Below are positions 35,494 to 45,493 of a DNA stretch of 64,000 bases, piece by piece. How positions within the stretch are numbered: position 1 is the first letter of the stretch; every line of letters begins with the position of its first letter. Made by a program: the position numbers and the translations under genes. This stretch comes from Rikenellaceae bacterium (GTDB taxonomy: Bacteria > Bacteroidota > Bacteroidia > Bacteroidales > Rikenellaceae): contig SUZC01000009.1 in NCBI GenBank assembly GCA_015060165.1, forward strand, positions 22,344-86,343, given 5' to 3'. A model generated the notes under the pieces. The model saw only the letters and a program-made list of their open reading frames with translations. It was not told the DNA's origin and made no database searches.

Positions 35494-38013
35494 ATGAGAA
35501 AACGCAGCAGTTCGATTTACATAATAGCCACTCTGCTATTATTGTTGGTAAATAGCACCGACGCTTTTGCCGCCAAAAGGAAGGTCTACATGAGTTATAT
35601 ACTCCACGGCAATATGAACTACGACCGTTATGTACGCCCCACCATATGGCGTGATTTCCCTATCATCTACGACAATCTGCTGGATTTTATGGACGAACAC
35701 CCCGACTTCAAGGGGCAACTACAATTCTCAGGTCAAACCCTGAACTCGATGCGACAAGCCGCGCCCGAAGTTTTGGAGCATGCGATGAAGATTCACAAGC
35801 GAGGACAACTCAACTTCACTGGAACATTTTACTCGGAACCTGTGAATGTGAACATGGACGGCGAGACTAATTACCGCTGTGCGTGGCTCGGCACCAAGAT
35901 TGTCGAAGACTTTGTTGGGCAGACCGATGGATTCTACTTGCAGGAGCGTGCATATCACCCTCAGCTCCCATGGATATTAAACAATGCCAATGTTTCGTGG
36001 ACTCCCGTTATTACGGGTGATGATTCATACTTCCCCTTCCGTCTGCAAGGAATGGATGGCTCGGTATCGGTGTGTGTGCCCATCACTCGCCAACACATAA
36101 TTGAGAAGATTAAATCTGCTCCAGAAAATAGCTTGGTCGTCATCGAGGAGGACTATGAAATCCCATCGAGTTTCACCAACACATACAGCTCTATAGCCAA
36201 ATTCAATGCCGAGAATGATGAAATCGAGGTTGAGTGGATTACCGTGAAGGAATATATCCAGAAATTTGGAATTAAGGAGCTGAGATATGTTGACCACTCG
36301 GCAAAAGCCACCAATCGCGATAATGGCACCTACTCTCGTTGGACTGCGGATCCCCTCGATATTATAGTTCAGAATCACACCAATCGAGCGATGGCAGATT
36401 TCAGAAGCGCCAAGATGATAAACGCTCTAATGAACTACCATTACAAACACCCTATCGACGAGCCTTACTCATCGTCTGATGTATCGTTGATAGAAGACCC
36501 GCTCATCTGGAATATTGAAAGAGCTGAGCTCTATCCCGATGTAGAGCCCAAATATCTGGCACGCAACGGCTCAACCACTCTACTCAGTAAGGCCGAGCAT
36601 CTACTTCTATGGGCCGTAAATAGTGATTCCAAAGGGTGGTTCCCGCTCTATGAGAAGCGCAGAGAGCGCATCAACTCTTTTGAAAATTGCAGCAATTTAT
36701 CCCAAGCGCTAATCCACAAGGGAATGGATTGGATTGGTAGCCAAATCAAGCTTTCGGGTTACGACAAATACTTTATGGTGTGCAACTTGGAGCCACAACG
36801 TCATAAAACAGTATCGATTCAAACAGAACAGCCCTATGAGTTTTTCGACTATGAAAGTGGCCAAAAGTTAAATAGCCAAACTCTTAATATTGGCGGCAAG
36901 TACTCTGCCAATATTCAAGTTTCGCTACCCTCATACGGCTATACAGTTGTGGCGGCTAAGCGTTGCCAAAATATCGAACGAGCAGAATGGCAAGAGGGAA
37001 ACACGATCACCGCCGGCAACATAACCCTTACAGCCCAAGACGATAAGATTACTCTAAAAAATGAGTCGCAAAGTGTTGATATATCGTTTGACTCATTCCA
37101 AATCAAGGCGTTGGCCGAGGTGACAAGTGGCACAGACGATAGTCAGTGGCGCGATGCCAAAGAGTATGGCACACCTCGCATAAGCATAAAAGAGGGACTC
37201 TACCCCCAACTTCGCGTAGAGCGCCAATTGGATTGGTTGTTACATGTGCAGCAAATATACACCATAACAAACGGGCATATTGTCTGCGATGTTAGATTTG
37301 TATTTCCACATCCTACTCTGATTCGCAAAGTTGGTGAGGCCAAAGGTACTACATTTGATCCTCGAGGTTTGAATATGCTCTTCAAGACCAATCAAAGCGC
37401 AGAGGTTTACTACGATATCCCCTTTGGCATATCCCACTACGCACAACCAGGCGAGAGCTATTTCTGTCCGCTCAGCACATGCTTCCTACAAAATCAAAAT
37501 GGAGGATTTGTGGTGTCGCCTCAAACTGGCGAACAGGCCTTTGCTGTAAATGCCGACACCGGCCAAATGACTCTGTTCTTGGGTGCATCAACCACTTCAG
37601 GTCCTATTAGTGAAGTCTATATGACCATCAATAAAAATTCAGTGAATCACCACACGTCTTGGTATTCCGAACCATTCCATGGGGAGTATTCTCACCAAAT
37701 TGTACTTCACTCTTATGAGGGCGATTGGCGAGATGCACATATTCCATCTCTCTTCAGAAGTTTCACTCAGCCCGTTTATGTGCGTGAGTGCCATTCGCAG
37801 AGCCGCAAAGGTAAACTGCCTGCCAGCGACTCTTGGATTGAGTTATCACAACCCAATATCGAGATTACATCGATTGACACTACTGCCGATGGCACAGAGC
37901 TTAGAATCAACGAGAAAGAGGGACGTGAATGCGAGGCTAAAATAAAAGTTGGTAAAACGAACATCAACCTCCCCATCAAGGCCTATGGCATAGAAACGCA
38001 CAAAATGCAATAA
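35494..38013 (+). CDS. Exported GH57/GH38-like carbohydrate-active protein
   Basis: An 839-residue protein with a signal peptide (cleavage near AFA). The N-terminal 280 residues resemble the seven-stranded barrel of GH57/GH38: HGNMNYDRY, FSGQTL, FTGTFYSEP and GFYLQERAYHPQLP, which recalls the G-x-x-x-P/Q-E-x-A-Y motif of GH57. The C-terminal half is beta-rich (VFPHPTLIRKVG) like the GH38 C-terminal domain. The family call is tentative, and catalytic residues are not assigned. It lies 64 bp behind the envelope protease-barrel gene. Confidence 0.6.
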   Translation: MRKRSSSIYIIATLLLLLVNSTDAFAAKRKVYMSYILHGNMNYDRYVRPTIWRDFPIIYDNLLDFMDEHPDFKGQLQFSGQTLNSMRQAAPEVLEHAMKIHKRGQLNFTGTFYSEPVNVNMDGETNYRCAWLGTKIVEDFVGQTDGFYLQERAYHPQLPWILNNANVSWTPVITGDDSYFPFRLQGMDGSVSVCVPITRQHIIEKIKSAPENSLVVIEEDYEIPSSFTNTYSSIAKFNAENDEIEVEWITVKEYIQKFGIKELRYVDHSAKATNRDNGTYSRWTADPLDIIVQNHTNRAMADFRSAKMINALMNYHYKHPIDEPYSSSDVSLIEDPLIWNIERAELYPDVEPKYLARNGSTTLLSKAEHLLLWAVNSDSKGWFPLYEKRRERINSFENCSNLSQALIHKGMDWIGSQIKLSGYDKYFMVCNLEPQRHKTVSIQTEQPYEFFDYESGQKLNSQTLNIGGKYSANIQVSLPSYGYTVVAAKRCQNIERAEWQEGNTITAGNITLTAQDDKITLKNESQSVDISFDSFQIKALAEVTSGTDDSQWRDAKEYGTPRISIKEGLYPQLRVERQLDWLLHVQQIYTITNGHIVCDVRFVFPHPTLIRKVGEAKGTTFDPRGLNMLFKTNQSAEVYYDIPFGISHYAQPGESYFCPLSTCFLQNQNGGFVVSPQTGEQAFAVNADTGQMTLFLGASTTSGPISEVYMTINKNSVNHHTSWYSEPFHGEYSHQIVLHSYEGDWRDAHIPSLFRSFTQPVYVRECHSQSRKGKLPASDSWIELSQPNIEITSIDTTADGTELRINEKEGRECEAKIKVGKTNINLPIKAYGIETHKMQ

Positions 38014-38068
38014 TCGGAGCTATTGGCAAGTGTAAAATAGGCTAAATGAGCGATTAACTGACATATAT

Positions 38069-38099
38069 TTTGTCAAATGAGAAATAATTCATACCTTTA
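38069..38099 (+). promoter_or_regulatory. Promoter of PBP1A gene
   Basis: TTTG (38069-38072), 19 bp, TACCTTTA (38092-38099; last base off consensus). About 30 bp upstream of the ATG. Confidence 0.55.
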
Positions 38100-38128
38100 T
38101 CCGTTTATAGTTGCAAAAGATAGAAAAG

Positions 38129-40537
38129 ATGGATTTCAAGAGATTTTTTAACGACAAGAACAGAGTAGTCAAAGCGATGTGGGTGGTATGTATGGCCCCC
38201 GTTGCTCTGATATTTATTATGTTGGCATTGGCTGCCTTCGGAGTCTTCGGCCGTATGCCCTCGTTCGAGGAGTTGGAAAACCCGAAAAGCAACCTTGCAA
38301 CCGAGATTTATGGCGACAATGGTCACGTTATCGGCACTTTCTTTGTCGAGAACCGCTCGTACGTTCAGTATGAGGAGCTTTTTCCGCAGGATTCCACAGC
38401 TCATCTGGAGTTGGATGGCCACAGAGTACCGCCCATCGTAGCTGCACTTATTGCCACCGAGGACGTCCGTTTCCGTAACCATTCAGGAATCGACATTCCA
38501 TCGTTGTTCCGTGTGGGAATCAAGACCATCGCACTTAGAAACTCATCACAGGGAGGTGGTAGTACCATCACTCAGCAGTTGGCCAAAAACCTCTTCCCGC
38601 GCGATACTGTTCGTAATCGTGGAAAATTGGGTCGCACGATGAAGCTCGTGCAGTCGAAATTCAAGGAGTGGATTACTGCTTTGAAACTTGAACACAACTA
38701 CACCAAAAACGAGATTGCAGCTATGTATCTCAACACCGTTGGTTATGGTTCAAATGCCTATGGTATCAAATCGGCCGCCAGTACCTTCTTTGGCAAATCT
38801 CCCGATGAACTGAATATTCAGGAGGCTGCTGTGTTGGTGGGCGTGGTAAATGCCCCCACGCGATACTCTCCGATTATCAACCCGGAAAATTCGTTGGCCC
38901 GTCGTAATGTGGTCTTAAGCCGTATGCGTAGCGCAGGAGCTATCTCGCGCAAAGAGTGCGACTCGCTCTCGGCGTTGCCCATCTCGCTCAATTATAAGCC
39001 TATTACCCACAATAGCGGCGAAGCTACCTATTTCCGTGAGATGTTGCGCAATACGATGAACGCCAAGCGTCCGGTACGTCGTCAATTCCTCACCGACTGG
39101 GATTATGAGCAGGCCATTAAAGAGTACGATGAGAATCCTCTTGTTGGTTGGTGTCACAAAAACAAGAAGGCCGACGGTAGCTCATACAATATCTATCGTG
39201 ATGGTCTGAGAATCTACACCACCATCAGCCCCGCAATGCAGAAGTATGCCGAGCAGGCCATTCAGAAGCAGATGGAAACCGTCATCCAGCCACGAATGGA
39301 TCGCCAGGTGAAGGCCACAGGAGTCCTTTTCCAGGATACCAAACCCGAGGAGAGAGAGGCTATCATCAAGCGAGCAATGAAGAATTCCGACCGCTATCGC
39401 GAAATGAAGAAGGATGGTGTGGCCGAGAAGGATATTTACGCTTCGTTTGAGAAGAAGTGCAAGATGCGTATCTTTACTTTTAAGGGTGAACGCGATACTG
39501 TGCTCACTCCGCGCGATTCAATCCTGCACCACAAGCGAATTATGCGAGCTTCGTTTGTGGCGATGGATCCCCGTTCGGGTCACGTGAAAGCCTATGTGGG
39601 CGGCCCTAACTTCCGCTACTTCAAGTACGATATGGCCAAGCAGGGTAAGCGTCAGATTGGTTCAACGGTAAAACCGTTTATCTATACCTTTGCGATCGAT
39701 CAGCTGGGTCTTACACCTTGTACCTACGCTCCTAACCTGCCGGTTTCAATCGAAACTCCCGCAGGCATCTGGTCGCCCAAGGAGGCCGGCAAGGTGGAAT
39801 ACGATGGCGTACAGCACCCACTATATTGGGGATTGGCCAACTCGCGTAACAACTACTCGGCGTGGATTATGAAGCAGGCTAAGCAGCCTGAAACGGTAGC
39901 CGACTTCCTTCATAATATGGGAATCAACAGCTACATCTATCCCGCTTATGCGTTGTGTCTGGGAGCCTTTGAATCGAATGTATACGAATTGGTTAGTGCC
40001 TATTCGACTTTCGTCAACGAGGGAGTGCATATCGATCCGATTTTTGTCACCCGTATCGAGGACAGGCAGGGCAACCTTATCTCGAGCTTCGTTCCGCAAT
40101 CGCACGATGCGGTCAACAAATATACGGCTTATACTATGCTCACAATGTTGCAGCGCGTAATCACAATGGGTACAGGAGGTCGCCTCGGTTGGCAATTCGG
40201 TATGAAGGATATGGAGATTGGCGGTAAGACGGGTACTTCAAACGAAAACCGCGATGCATGGTTTATGTGTGTCACACCTCATCTTGTGGCAGGCTCGTGG
40301 GTAGGTGGCGAGGATCAGTCGGTTCACCTTTCGTATAGTGCCGAGGGTAGTGTTATGGCATTGCCTATCGTTGGAGAGTTCCTTACCAAGATTTATGCTG
40401 ACCCATCACTCGGTATGAATCGCGAGGCCCGTTTCTCTCGTCCTGAGGGGTGGCAGTCGTATGATTGCCCGAAGGAGATGGCAGCCGACGGAGTTGTGGT
40501 TGAGCAGGCAACAGAGGCCGATGAATTCTTCGACTAG
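38129..40537 (+). CDS. mrcA: Bifunctional penicillin-binding protein 1A
   Basis: Polymerises glycan strands and cross-links peptides of peptidoglycan, anchored in the inner membrane. The 802-residue protein has an N-terminal helix (about 15-37), a GT51 glycosyltransferase domain with ATEDVRFRNHSGID (catalytic E) and QGGGSTITQQLAKNLF, and a transpeptidase domain with S512-TVK, SRN-type second motif and K700-TG in GGKTGTSNENRDAWF. The TTG six codons upstream that keeps the frame open is not needed; the ATG at 38129 precedes a normal N-terminus. Monocistronic by position. Confidence 0.94.
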   Translation: MDFKRFFNDKNRVVKAMWVVCMAPVALIFIMLALAAFGVFGRMPSFEELENPKSNLATEIYGDNGHVIGTFFVENRSYVQYEELFPQDSTAHLELDGHRVPPIVAALIATEDVRFRNHSGIDIPSLFRVGIKTIALRNSSQGGGSTITQQLAKNLFPRDTVRNRGKLGRTMKLVQSKFKEWITALKLEHNYTKNEIAAMYLNTVGYGSNAYGIKSAASTFFGKSPDELNIQEAAVLVGVVNAPTRYSPIINPENSLARRNVVLSRMRSAGAISRKECDSLSALPISLNYKPITHNSGEATYFREMLRNTMNAKRPVRRQFLTDWDYEQAIKEYDENPLVGWCHKNKKADGSSYNIYRDGLRIYTTISPAMQKYAEQAIQKQMETVIQPRMDRQVKATGVLFQDTKPEEREAIIKRAMKNSDRYREMKKDGVAEKDIYASFEKKCKMRIFTFKGERDTVLTPRDSILHHKRIMRASFVAMDPRSGHVKAYVGGPNFRYFKYDMAKQGKRQIGSTVKPFIYTFAIDQLGLTPCTYAPNLPVSIETPAGIWSPKEAGKVEYDGVQHPLYWGLANSRNNYSAWIMKQAKQPETVADFLHNMGINSYIYPAYALCLGAFESNVYELVSAYSTFVNEGVHIDPIFVTRIEDRQGNLISSFVPQSHDAVNKYTAYTMLTMLQRVITMGTGGRLGWQFGMKDMEIGGKTGTSNENRDAWFMCVTPHLVAGSWVGGEDQSVHLSYSAEGSVMALPIVGEFLTKIYADPSLGMNREARFSRPEGWQSYDCPKEMAADGVVVEQATEADEFFD

Positions 40538-40590
40538 GCCTGCGGAGTACGCAAGTTAGAACATCAGAATAGAAATTAGGTTAGAAAGTC

Positions 40591-40605
40591 TCGGCCATTG
40601 GCCGA
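40591..40605. repeat. 15-bp palindrome upstream of asd
   Basis: TCGGCCATTGGCCGA, a perfect inverted repeat around a central T, 24 bp before the asd start. It could be a hairpin in the leader or an operator. The spacer between PBP1A and asd (91 bp) has no other feature. Confidence 0.5.
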
Positions 40606-40628
40606 ATATAAGATTTAGGTTAAAAGAT

Positions 40629-41636
40629 ATGAAAATTGCAATTGTGGGCGCGAGTGGCGCCGTAGGTCAGGAGTTTCTGACCATCCTTAACGAGAGAGTA
40701 GATTTCCCCGTGGACGAGCTTTTGCTGTTCGGATCGGAGCGCAGTGCAGGATCGAAATATGAGTTTCGTGGTAAGCAGATTGAGGTAAAGTTGTTGCAGC
40801 ATAACGACGACTTCAAGGGTGTCGACATCGCCCTCACATCGGCTGGTGGCTCAACTTCAATCGAGTTTGCCGAGACTATCACCAAGCACGGCACATTGAT
40901 GATTGATAACTCGTCGGCATTCCGTATGGAGGCCGATGTGCCATTGGTTGTGCCTGAGGTTAATCCCGAGGACGCTCTCAATGCTCCACGTCGCATCATT
41001 GCTAATCCTAACTGCACTACAATCCAGATGGTTGTAGCGTTGAACGCTATCGAAAAGCTCTCGCACATCAAGCGTGTTCACGTTGCTACCTACCAGTCGG
41101 CAAGTGGTGGCGGTGCGCAGGCTATGGCCGAACTTAAACACCAATACGAGCAGTTGGTAGCAGGCGAAGAGCCTACGGTAAACAAATTCGCTTACCAGTT
41201 GGCCTATAATGTAATTCCGCACATCGACGTATTCACCGACAACGACTACACTAAGGAGGAGATGAAGATGTTCAACGAAACCCGCAAGATTATGCACTCT
41301 GATATTGCCGTTTCGGCTACATGTGTGCGCGTGCCTGTTATGCGCGCTCACTCTGAGAGTATATGGGTTGAGACCGAGCGACCAATCTCAATCGAGGAGG
41401 CTCGCGAGGCGTTCTCAACGAGCGAGGGTATCGTGCTGATGGACGAGCCATCGGAGAAGGTCTATCCAATGCCTCTGTTTATTGCGGGCAAAGATCCCGT
41501 ATATGTGGGCCGTATCCGTAAGGATCTCACCAACGAGAATGGCCTTGCGTTCTGGTGCGTAGCCGACCAAATCAAGAAGGGCGCAGCTCTCAACGCAGTG
41601 CAGATTGCCGAGTGGATTATCCGCAATAAGAAGTAG
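40629..41636 (+). CDS. asd: Aspartate-semialdehyde dehydrogenase
   Basis: Makes aspartate semialdehyde from aspartyl phosphate with NADPH, feeding lysine/diaminopimelate, threonine and methionine. The 335-residue protein has the nucleotide motif VGASGAVGQ (residues 6-14), the catalytic C129 in NPNCTTIQ, and the late substrate motif [10 protein letters not shown] with the active-site histidine. Normal family length. Placement beside PBP1A fits a wall-precursor context but is probably coincidental. Its own terminator follows. Confidence 0.96.
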   Translation: MKIAIVGASGAVGQEFLTILNERVDFPVDELLLFGSERSAGSKYEFRGKQIEVKLLQHNDDFKGVDIALTSAGGSTSIEFAETITKHGTLMIDNSSAFRMEADVPLVVPEVNPEDALNAPRRIIANPNCTTIQMVVALNAIEKLSHIKRVHVATYQSASGGGAQAMAELKHQYEQLVAGEEPTVNKFAYQLAYNVIPHIDVFTDNDYTKEEMKMFNETRKIMHSDIAVSATCVRVPVMRAHSESIWVETERPISIEEAREAFSTSEGIVLMDEPSEKVYPMPLFIAGKDPVYVGRIRKDLTNENGLAFWCVADQIKKGAALNAVQIAEWIIRNKK

Positions 41637-41679
41637 TCAAATAACGTTGGCTTAGGCCAAATTTATATCGTAGATATAG

Positions 41680-41715
41680 AATTAGGGCGTTGCAATAATT
41701 TGTGACGCCCTAATT
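41680..41715 (+). terminator. Terminator of asd
   Basis: Perfect 11-bp stem AATTAGGGCGT/ACGCCCTAATT with a 14-nt loop; weak T-tract (GTTTG). The -33 box of the next promoter begins two bases later. Confidence 0.75.
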
Positions 41716-41716
41716 G

Positions 41717-41748
41717 TTTGATGATTTCACATTTTTTTATTAGATTTG
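41717..41748 (+). promoter_or_regulatory. Promoter of fumarase gene
   Basis: TTTG (41717-41720), 20 bp, TAGATTTG (41741-41748). It rules out the open frame starting at 41746; the ATG at 41842 is the first sensible start. Leader about 87 nt. Confidence 0.75.
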
Positions 41749-41841
41749 CAAAGATTATGGCCTGCTGTATGCTTACAGCGAATTGCAGCAGTGGCCGAGC
41801 AAAGAGAAAATTTCAATAAAACAGATAAAATAGATTCAATT

Positions 41842-43458
41842 ATGGCTGATTTCATCTATCAGGAGCCCTATCCTATCGAGAAGGATACCACCGAGTATGA
41901 GCTTCTCACCACCGATTACGTGAAGGTCGTAGAGTGCGACGGACGTAAGATTTTGAAGGTTGACCCCAAGGGTCTTGAATTGCTCTCGAAGCGTGCATAT
42001 AGCGACGTATCGTTCTATTTGCGCCCTGCACACTTGCAAAAGCTCGCAAACATTCTTGAGGATCCCGAGGCATCGAGCAACGACAAGTTTGTGGCCTACA
42101 CAATGCTTATGAATCAGGCCGTAGCTGCCGAGGGCGAGCTCCCAACTTGCCAGGATACAGGTACTGCAATCTGCATCGGCCATAAGGGCGAGGACGTCTA
42201 TACAGGTGCCGACGATGCCGAGTGCATTGCAAAGGGCGTTTACGAGACATACAAGGAGCGTAACTTGCGCTACTCTCAGGTTGTGCCATTCACAATGACC
42301 GACGAGAAGAACTCAGGAACTAACCTCCCCGCTCAGATTGACATCTATGCAGGTCACCCAGGCTCAATGGAGTATGAATTCTTGTTCATCACCAAGGGCG
42401 GTGGCTCTGCAAACAAGACATTCCTCTATCAGCAGACAAAGGCTCTCTTGAACGAGAAGTCACTCGTTGCCTTCTTCCAGGAGCACTTGAAGGATTTGGG
42501 TACTTCGGCTTGTCCTCCTTACCACTTGGCAGTCTGCATTGGCGGCACATCGGCTGAGATGTGTTTGTCAACAGTGAAGAAGGCTTCGGCTGGTTATTTG
42601 GATCACCTACCCACATCGGGTAACGAGGGTGGTCGCTGCTTCCGCGATTTGGAGTGGGAGGAGAAGATCACCAAGATGTGTCAGGAGATGGGTATGGGAG
42701 CCCAGTTCGGCGGTAAGTACTATGTTCACGATGTTCGCGTTATCCGCGCTCCTCGTCACGCTGCAAGTTGCCCCGTAGCTATTGGTGTAAGTTGCTCGGC
42801 CGATCGTAACATCAAGGCAAAGATTACTCCTGAGGGTATCTTCATCGAGAAGTTGGAGAAGAATCCAGCACGTTTCTTGCCTGCTCAGGCTCCTGCGATG
42901 ACTCCTGCTGTGGATATCGATCTGGATGAGGGTATGGACAAGGTACGTGAGATCCTCACTCAATATCCTATCAAGACACGACTCAACTTGAAGGGTACAC
43001 TTATCGTAGCTCGCGATATTGCCCACGCTCGCATCAAGCAGATGTTGGACGAGGGTCAGCCTATGCCCGAGTACTTCAAGAAGCACCCCGTATATTACGC
43101 TGGTCCTGCCAAGACTCCCGAGGGTATGGCATCAGGTTCATTTGGTCCTACAACAGCTGGCCGTATGGATCCATACGTTGACCTCTTCCAGAAGGCTGGA
43201 GGCTCAATGGTTATGGTAGCTAAGGGTAACCGCTCGAAGGCAGTAACCGATGCTTGTAAGGCAAATGGAGGTTTCTACCTCGGCTCAATCGGTGGCCCTG
43301 CTGCCGTATTGGCAAAGAACTCTATCAAGAGTGTTGAGGTTGTCGACTTCCCCGAGCTCGGCATGGAGGCAGTGCGTAAGATTTATGTTGAGAACTTCCC
43401 TGCCTTTATCATCGTTGACGATAAGGGTAACGACTTCTTCGCAGATTTCGCACACTAA
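41842..43458 (+). CDS. fumA: Class I (iron-sulfur) fumarate hydratase
   Basis: Interconverts fumarate and malate; the 4Fe-4S enzyme is oxygen sensitive, fitting an anaerobe. The 538-residue protein carries both class I domains. Cluster ligands C103 (TCQDTGTA), C224 (TSACPPYH) and C318 (GVSCSADR) fall within two residues of the positions known for E. coli FumA (105, 224, 318). The motif [17 protein letters not shown] and the C-terminal [19 protein letters not shown] are typical. The N-terminal extension that the open frame allows is excluded by the promoter. Confidence 0.96.
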   Translation: MADFIYQEPYPIEKDTTEYELLTTDYVKVVECDGRKILKVDPKGLELLSKRAYSDVSFYLRPAHLQKLANILEDPEASSNDKFVAYTMLMNQAVAAEGELPTCQDTGTAICIGHKGEDVYTGADDAECIAKGVYETYKERNLRYSQVVPFTMTDEKNSGTNLPAQIDIYAGHPGSMEYEFLFITKGGGSANKTFLYQQTKALLNEKSLVAFFQEHLKDLGTSACPPYHLAVCIGGTSAEMCLSTVKKASAGYLDHLPTSGNEGGRCFRDLEWEEKITKMCQEMGMGAQFGGKYYVHDVRVIRAPRHAASCPVAIGVSCSADRNIKAKITPEGIFIEKLEKNPARFLPAQAPAMTPAVDIDLDEGMDKVREILTQYPIKTRLNLKGTLIVARDIAHARIKQMLDEGQPMPEYFKKHPVYYAGPAKTPEGMASGSFGPTTAGRMDPYVDLFQKAGGSMVMVAKGNRSKAVTDACKANGGFYLGSIGGPAAVLAKNSIKSVEVVDFPELGMEAVRKIYVENFPAFIIVDDKGNDFFADFAH

Positions 43459-43476
43459 ACAATTTTACAATAGTTG

Positions 43477-43514
43477 GTTTTGCGCCTCAGTAAGGGGCGC
43501 AAAACTTTGTTTTT
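43477..43514 (+). terminator. Terminator of fumarase gene
   Basis: Perfect 10-bp stem GTTTTGCGCC/GGCGCAAAAC, 9-nt loop, then TTTGTTTTT. Confidence 0.9.
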
Positions 43515-43640
43515 CTACCTTGCGTTAATTTTTCTCAGATGCAGTAAAATAAACGCGAAGCTTATTACGTTTTACGGATGTTGTCGCGTATGCGCGCGCA
43601 AGAGCAGGAGACTTTTCTGTGTAAGACGAAACCAGGAATT

Positions 43641-45488
43641 ATGACAAAGATTGAGAGATTTTTCAAACACATTACACTAACTTTTGCCGCTATTGTGTTG
43701 TGGGCAACGGCTCTGGCCGATGGTACAACCACTTTTGAGGTTAACACCCCGATGATGGTTGCTGCCGGCGAGATGTTCCGTGTAGAGTTTACGCTTACTA
43801 ATGGCGACGCTGAGAATGATTCGTTCAAGGCCCCCGACTTCGGAGGGTTGGACGTATTGGCAGGTCCTGTTGTCTCGACAGGTCGATCGATGCATATCGT
43901 CAATGGCAATAGAACGACCACCACATCGATGAGCATCTCCTATACTGTTGTAGCACAAAAGGAGGGCAACATCACTATCGGTGCAGCTGAAATTACATCC
44001 GACGGCAAAGTCTATAAAACCAAACCCACCCCTATCGAGGTGGTTAAGCAGGATACCCGCCAGCAGGAGGCAGCCACCTCGCAAGGTACGACTGTCCAGA
44101 ATCAGTTGGCTGAGGACGATATCCTGCTTAGAATGAATCTCTCGCGTTCATCGGTTTATAAGGGCGAGCCTATCCGTGCATCGCTTACGCTCTATACCCG
44201 AGCAAATATCGCAGGATTTGAGAATGTCAAACTTCCTTCGTTCAATGGCTTCTGGTCGCAGGAGCTACCGACCGACAACTATCAGGCACAACGTGTTAAC
44301 GAGAATGGCAAGATCTACAACTCTCAAATTATCAAAGAGTATTTGCTATACCCGCAGCAGGCTGGCGAGATTACTATCGAATCGACCGACCTAACGGCTA
44401 TCGCACAAGTTGTTGTGCGCAACAACCGCAATTTCGACCCATTCTTTGGTGGTGGTAATGAGGTCTACAACGTTCGTCGTCCTCTTTCTACGGGCAAAAT
44501 AACTCTTTCGGTAAAGGAGTTGCCCGCAGGTGCTCCCGCATCGTTCAAGGGTGCAGTTGGCTCCTTTGACCTTACCTCGACACCGCCCACATCAGAGCTT
44601 AAAGCCAATTCTGCAGCGACCTATACGGTTCGTATTTCGGGAACGGGTAATTTCTCATTTATCCAGGCTCCAACGCTGTCGCTACCCACATCGTTCGAGC
44701 AGTATAATGTCCGTAATACCGAGTCGATACGTTCTACTACGGCCGGAATGACGGGTTATCGTCAATTTGAATTCCCATTTATTGCTCGTGCTGAGGGAGA
44801 GTATACTATCGTTCCCGTGGAGTTTACCTATTTCAATCCCGAGCGAGGCGAGTATATAACTCTTTCGACCAACCCAATCGAGATGAAGATTGCGCCCGAT
44901 GCTTCAGCTGGGGCTAATCAGGCTCCGCAGGTTGTGACCGCTACGAACTCAAAGGAGGATGTCCAGCAGCTCGGCAGCGATATCCGCTTCATTAAGTTGG
45001 GAGCCCCGGTACTGCGAGCTTCGACCACTCCGCTGATGTTCAGCAGCACATATTTCCTCTTTATCGTGCTGATTGTGGCATTGTATGTTGTCGCATACTT
45101 CACTCTTCGCCGCCGAATCCGCGACAGTAAAAATAGCGTGCTTGTTCGTAACCGTCGAGCCAATAAGGTTGCTGTACAGCGATTCCGTGCCGCCGAGAAA
45201 TTTATGCGCGATGGCAATCGTCACGCCTTCTTTGAGGAGATGCTGCGAGCTTTGTGGGGCTACATAGGTGACAAACTCAACATTCCGGTTGCCGATCTTA
45301 CCAAGGAGAGCATCCGCGAGGAGTTGCAACGTCGTGGCGTAGATACCAAGCAGGCTCAACACTTTTCCGATATCATCACCCGCTGCGACGAGGCTCAATA
45401 TTCGCCTGCCGAGTCGGTACAGATGAACGACGTATACGCCGATGGTGTAAATATCATTTCACACATTGAATCGAAAATTAAACGATAG
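43641..45488 (+). CDS. batD: BatD family oxygen-tolerance protein
   Basis: A 615-residue inner-membrane protein with N-terminal signal, several beta-sandwich domains (for example RVEFTLTNGDAEND and PTSELKANSAATYTVRISGTGN split across strands) and a membrane helix near residue 480-500 followed by a cytoplasmic, mostly helical tail. This is the BatD layout; Bat proteins were found as aerotolerance factors in Bacteroides fragilis. The other usual genes (moxR, batA, batB, DUF58) are not in the window. Upstream frame to 43578 would add 21 residues and is unlikely. 5 bp before batE. Confidence 0.88.
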   Translation: MTKIERFFKHITLTFAAIVLWATALADGTTTFEVNTPMMVAAGEMFRVEFTLTNGDAENDSFKAPDFGGLDVLAGPVVSTGRSMHIVNGNRTTTTSMSISYTVVAQKEGNITIGAAEITSDGKVYKTKPTPIEVVKQDTRQQEAATSQGTTVQNQLAEDDILLRMNLSRSSVYKGEPIRASLTLYTRANIAGFENVKLPSFNGFWSQELPTDNYQAQRVNENGKIYNSQIIKEYLLYPQQAGEITIESTDLTAIAQVVVRNNRNFDPFFGGGNEVYNVRRPLSTGKITLSVKELPAGAPASFKGAVGSFDLTSTPPTSELKANSAATYTVRISGTGNFSFIQAPTLSLPTSFEQYNVRNTESIRSTTAGMTGYRQFEFPFIARAEGEYTIVPVEFTYFNPERGEYITLSTNPIEMKIAPDASAGANQAPQVVTATNSKEDVQQLGSDIRFIKLGAPVLRASTTPLMFSSTYFLFIVLIVALYVVAYFTLRRRIRDSKNSVLVRNRRANKVAVQRFRAAEKFMRDGNRHAFFEEMLRALWGYIGDKLNIPVADLTKESIREELQRRGVDTKQAQHFSDIITRCDEAQYSPAESVQMNDVYADGVNIISHIESKIKR

Positions 45489-45493
45489 CAGAT

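Noticed and set aside
41746..41841. N-terminal extension of the fumarase
   Set aside because: The extension overlaps a near-ideal promoter and lies at its start site; the protein family begins at the later ATG.
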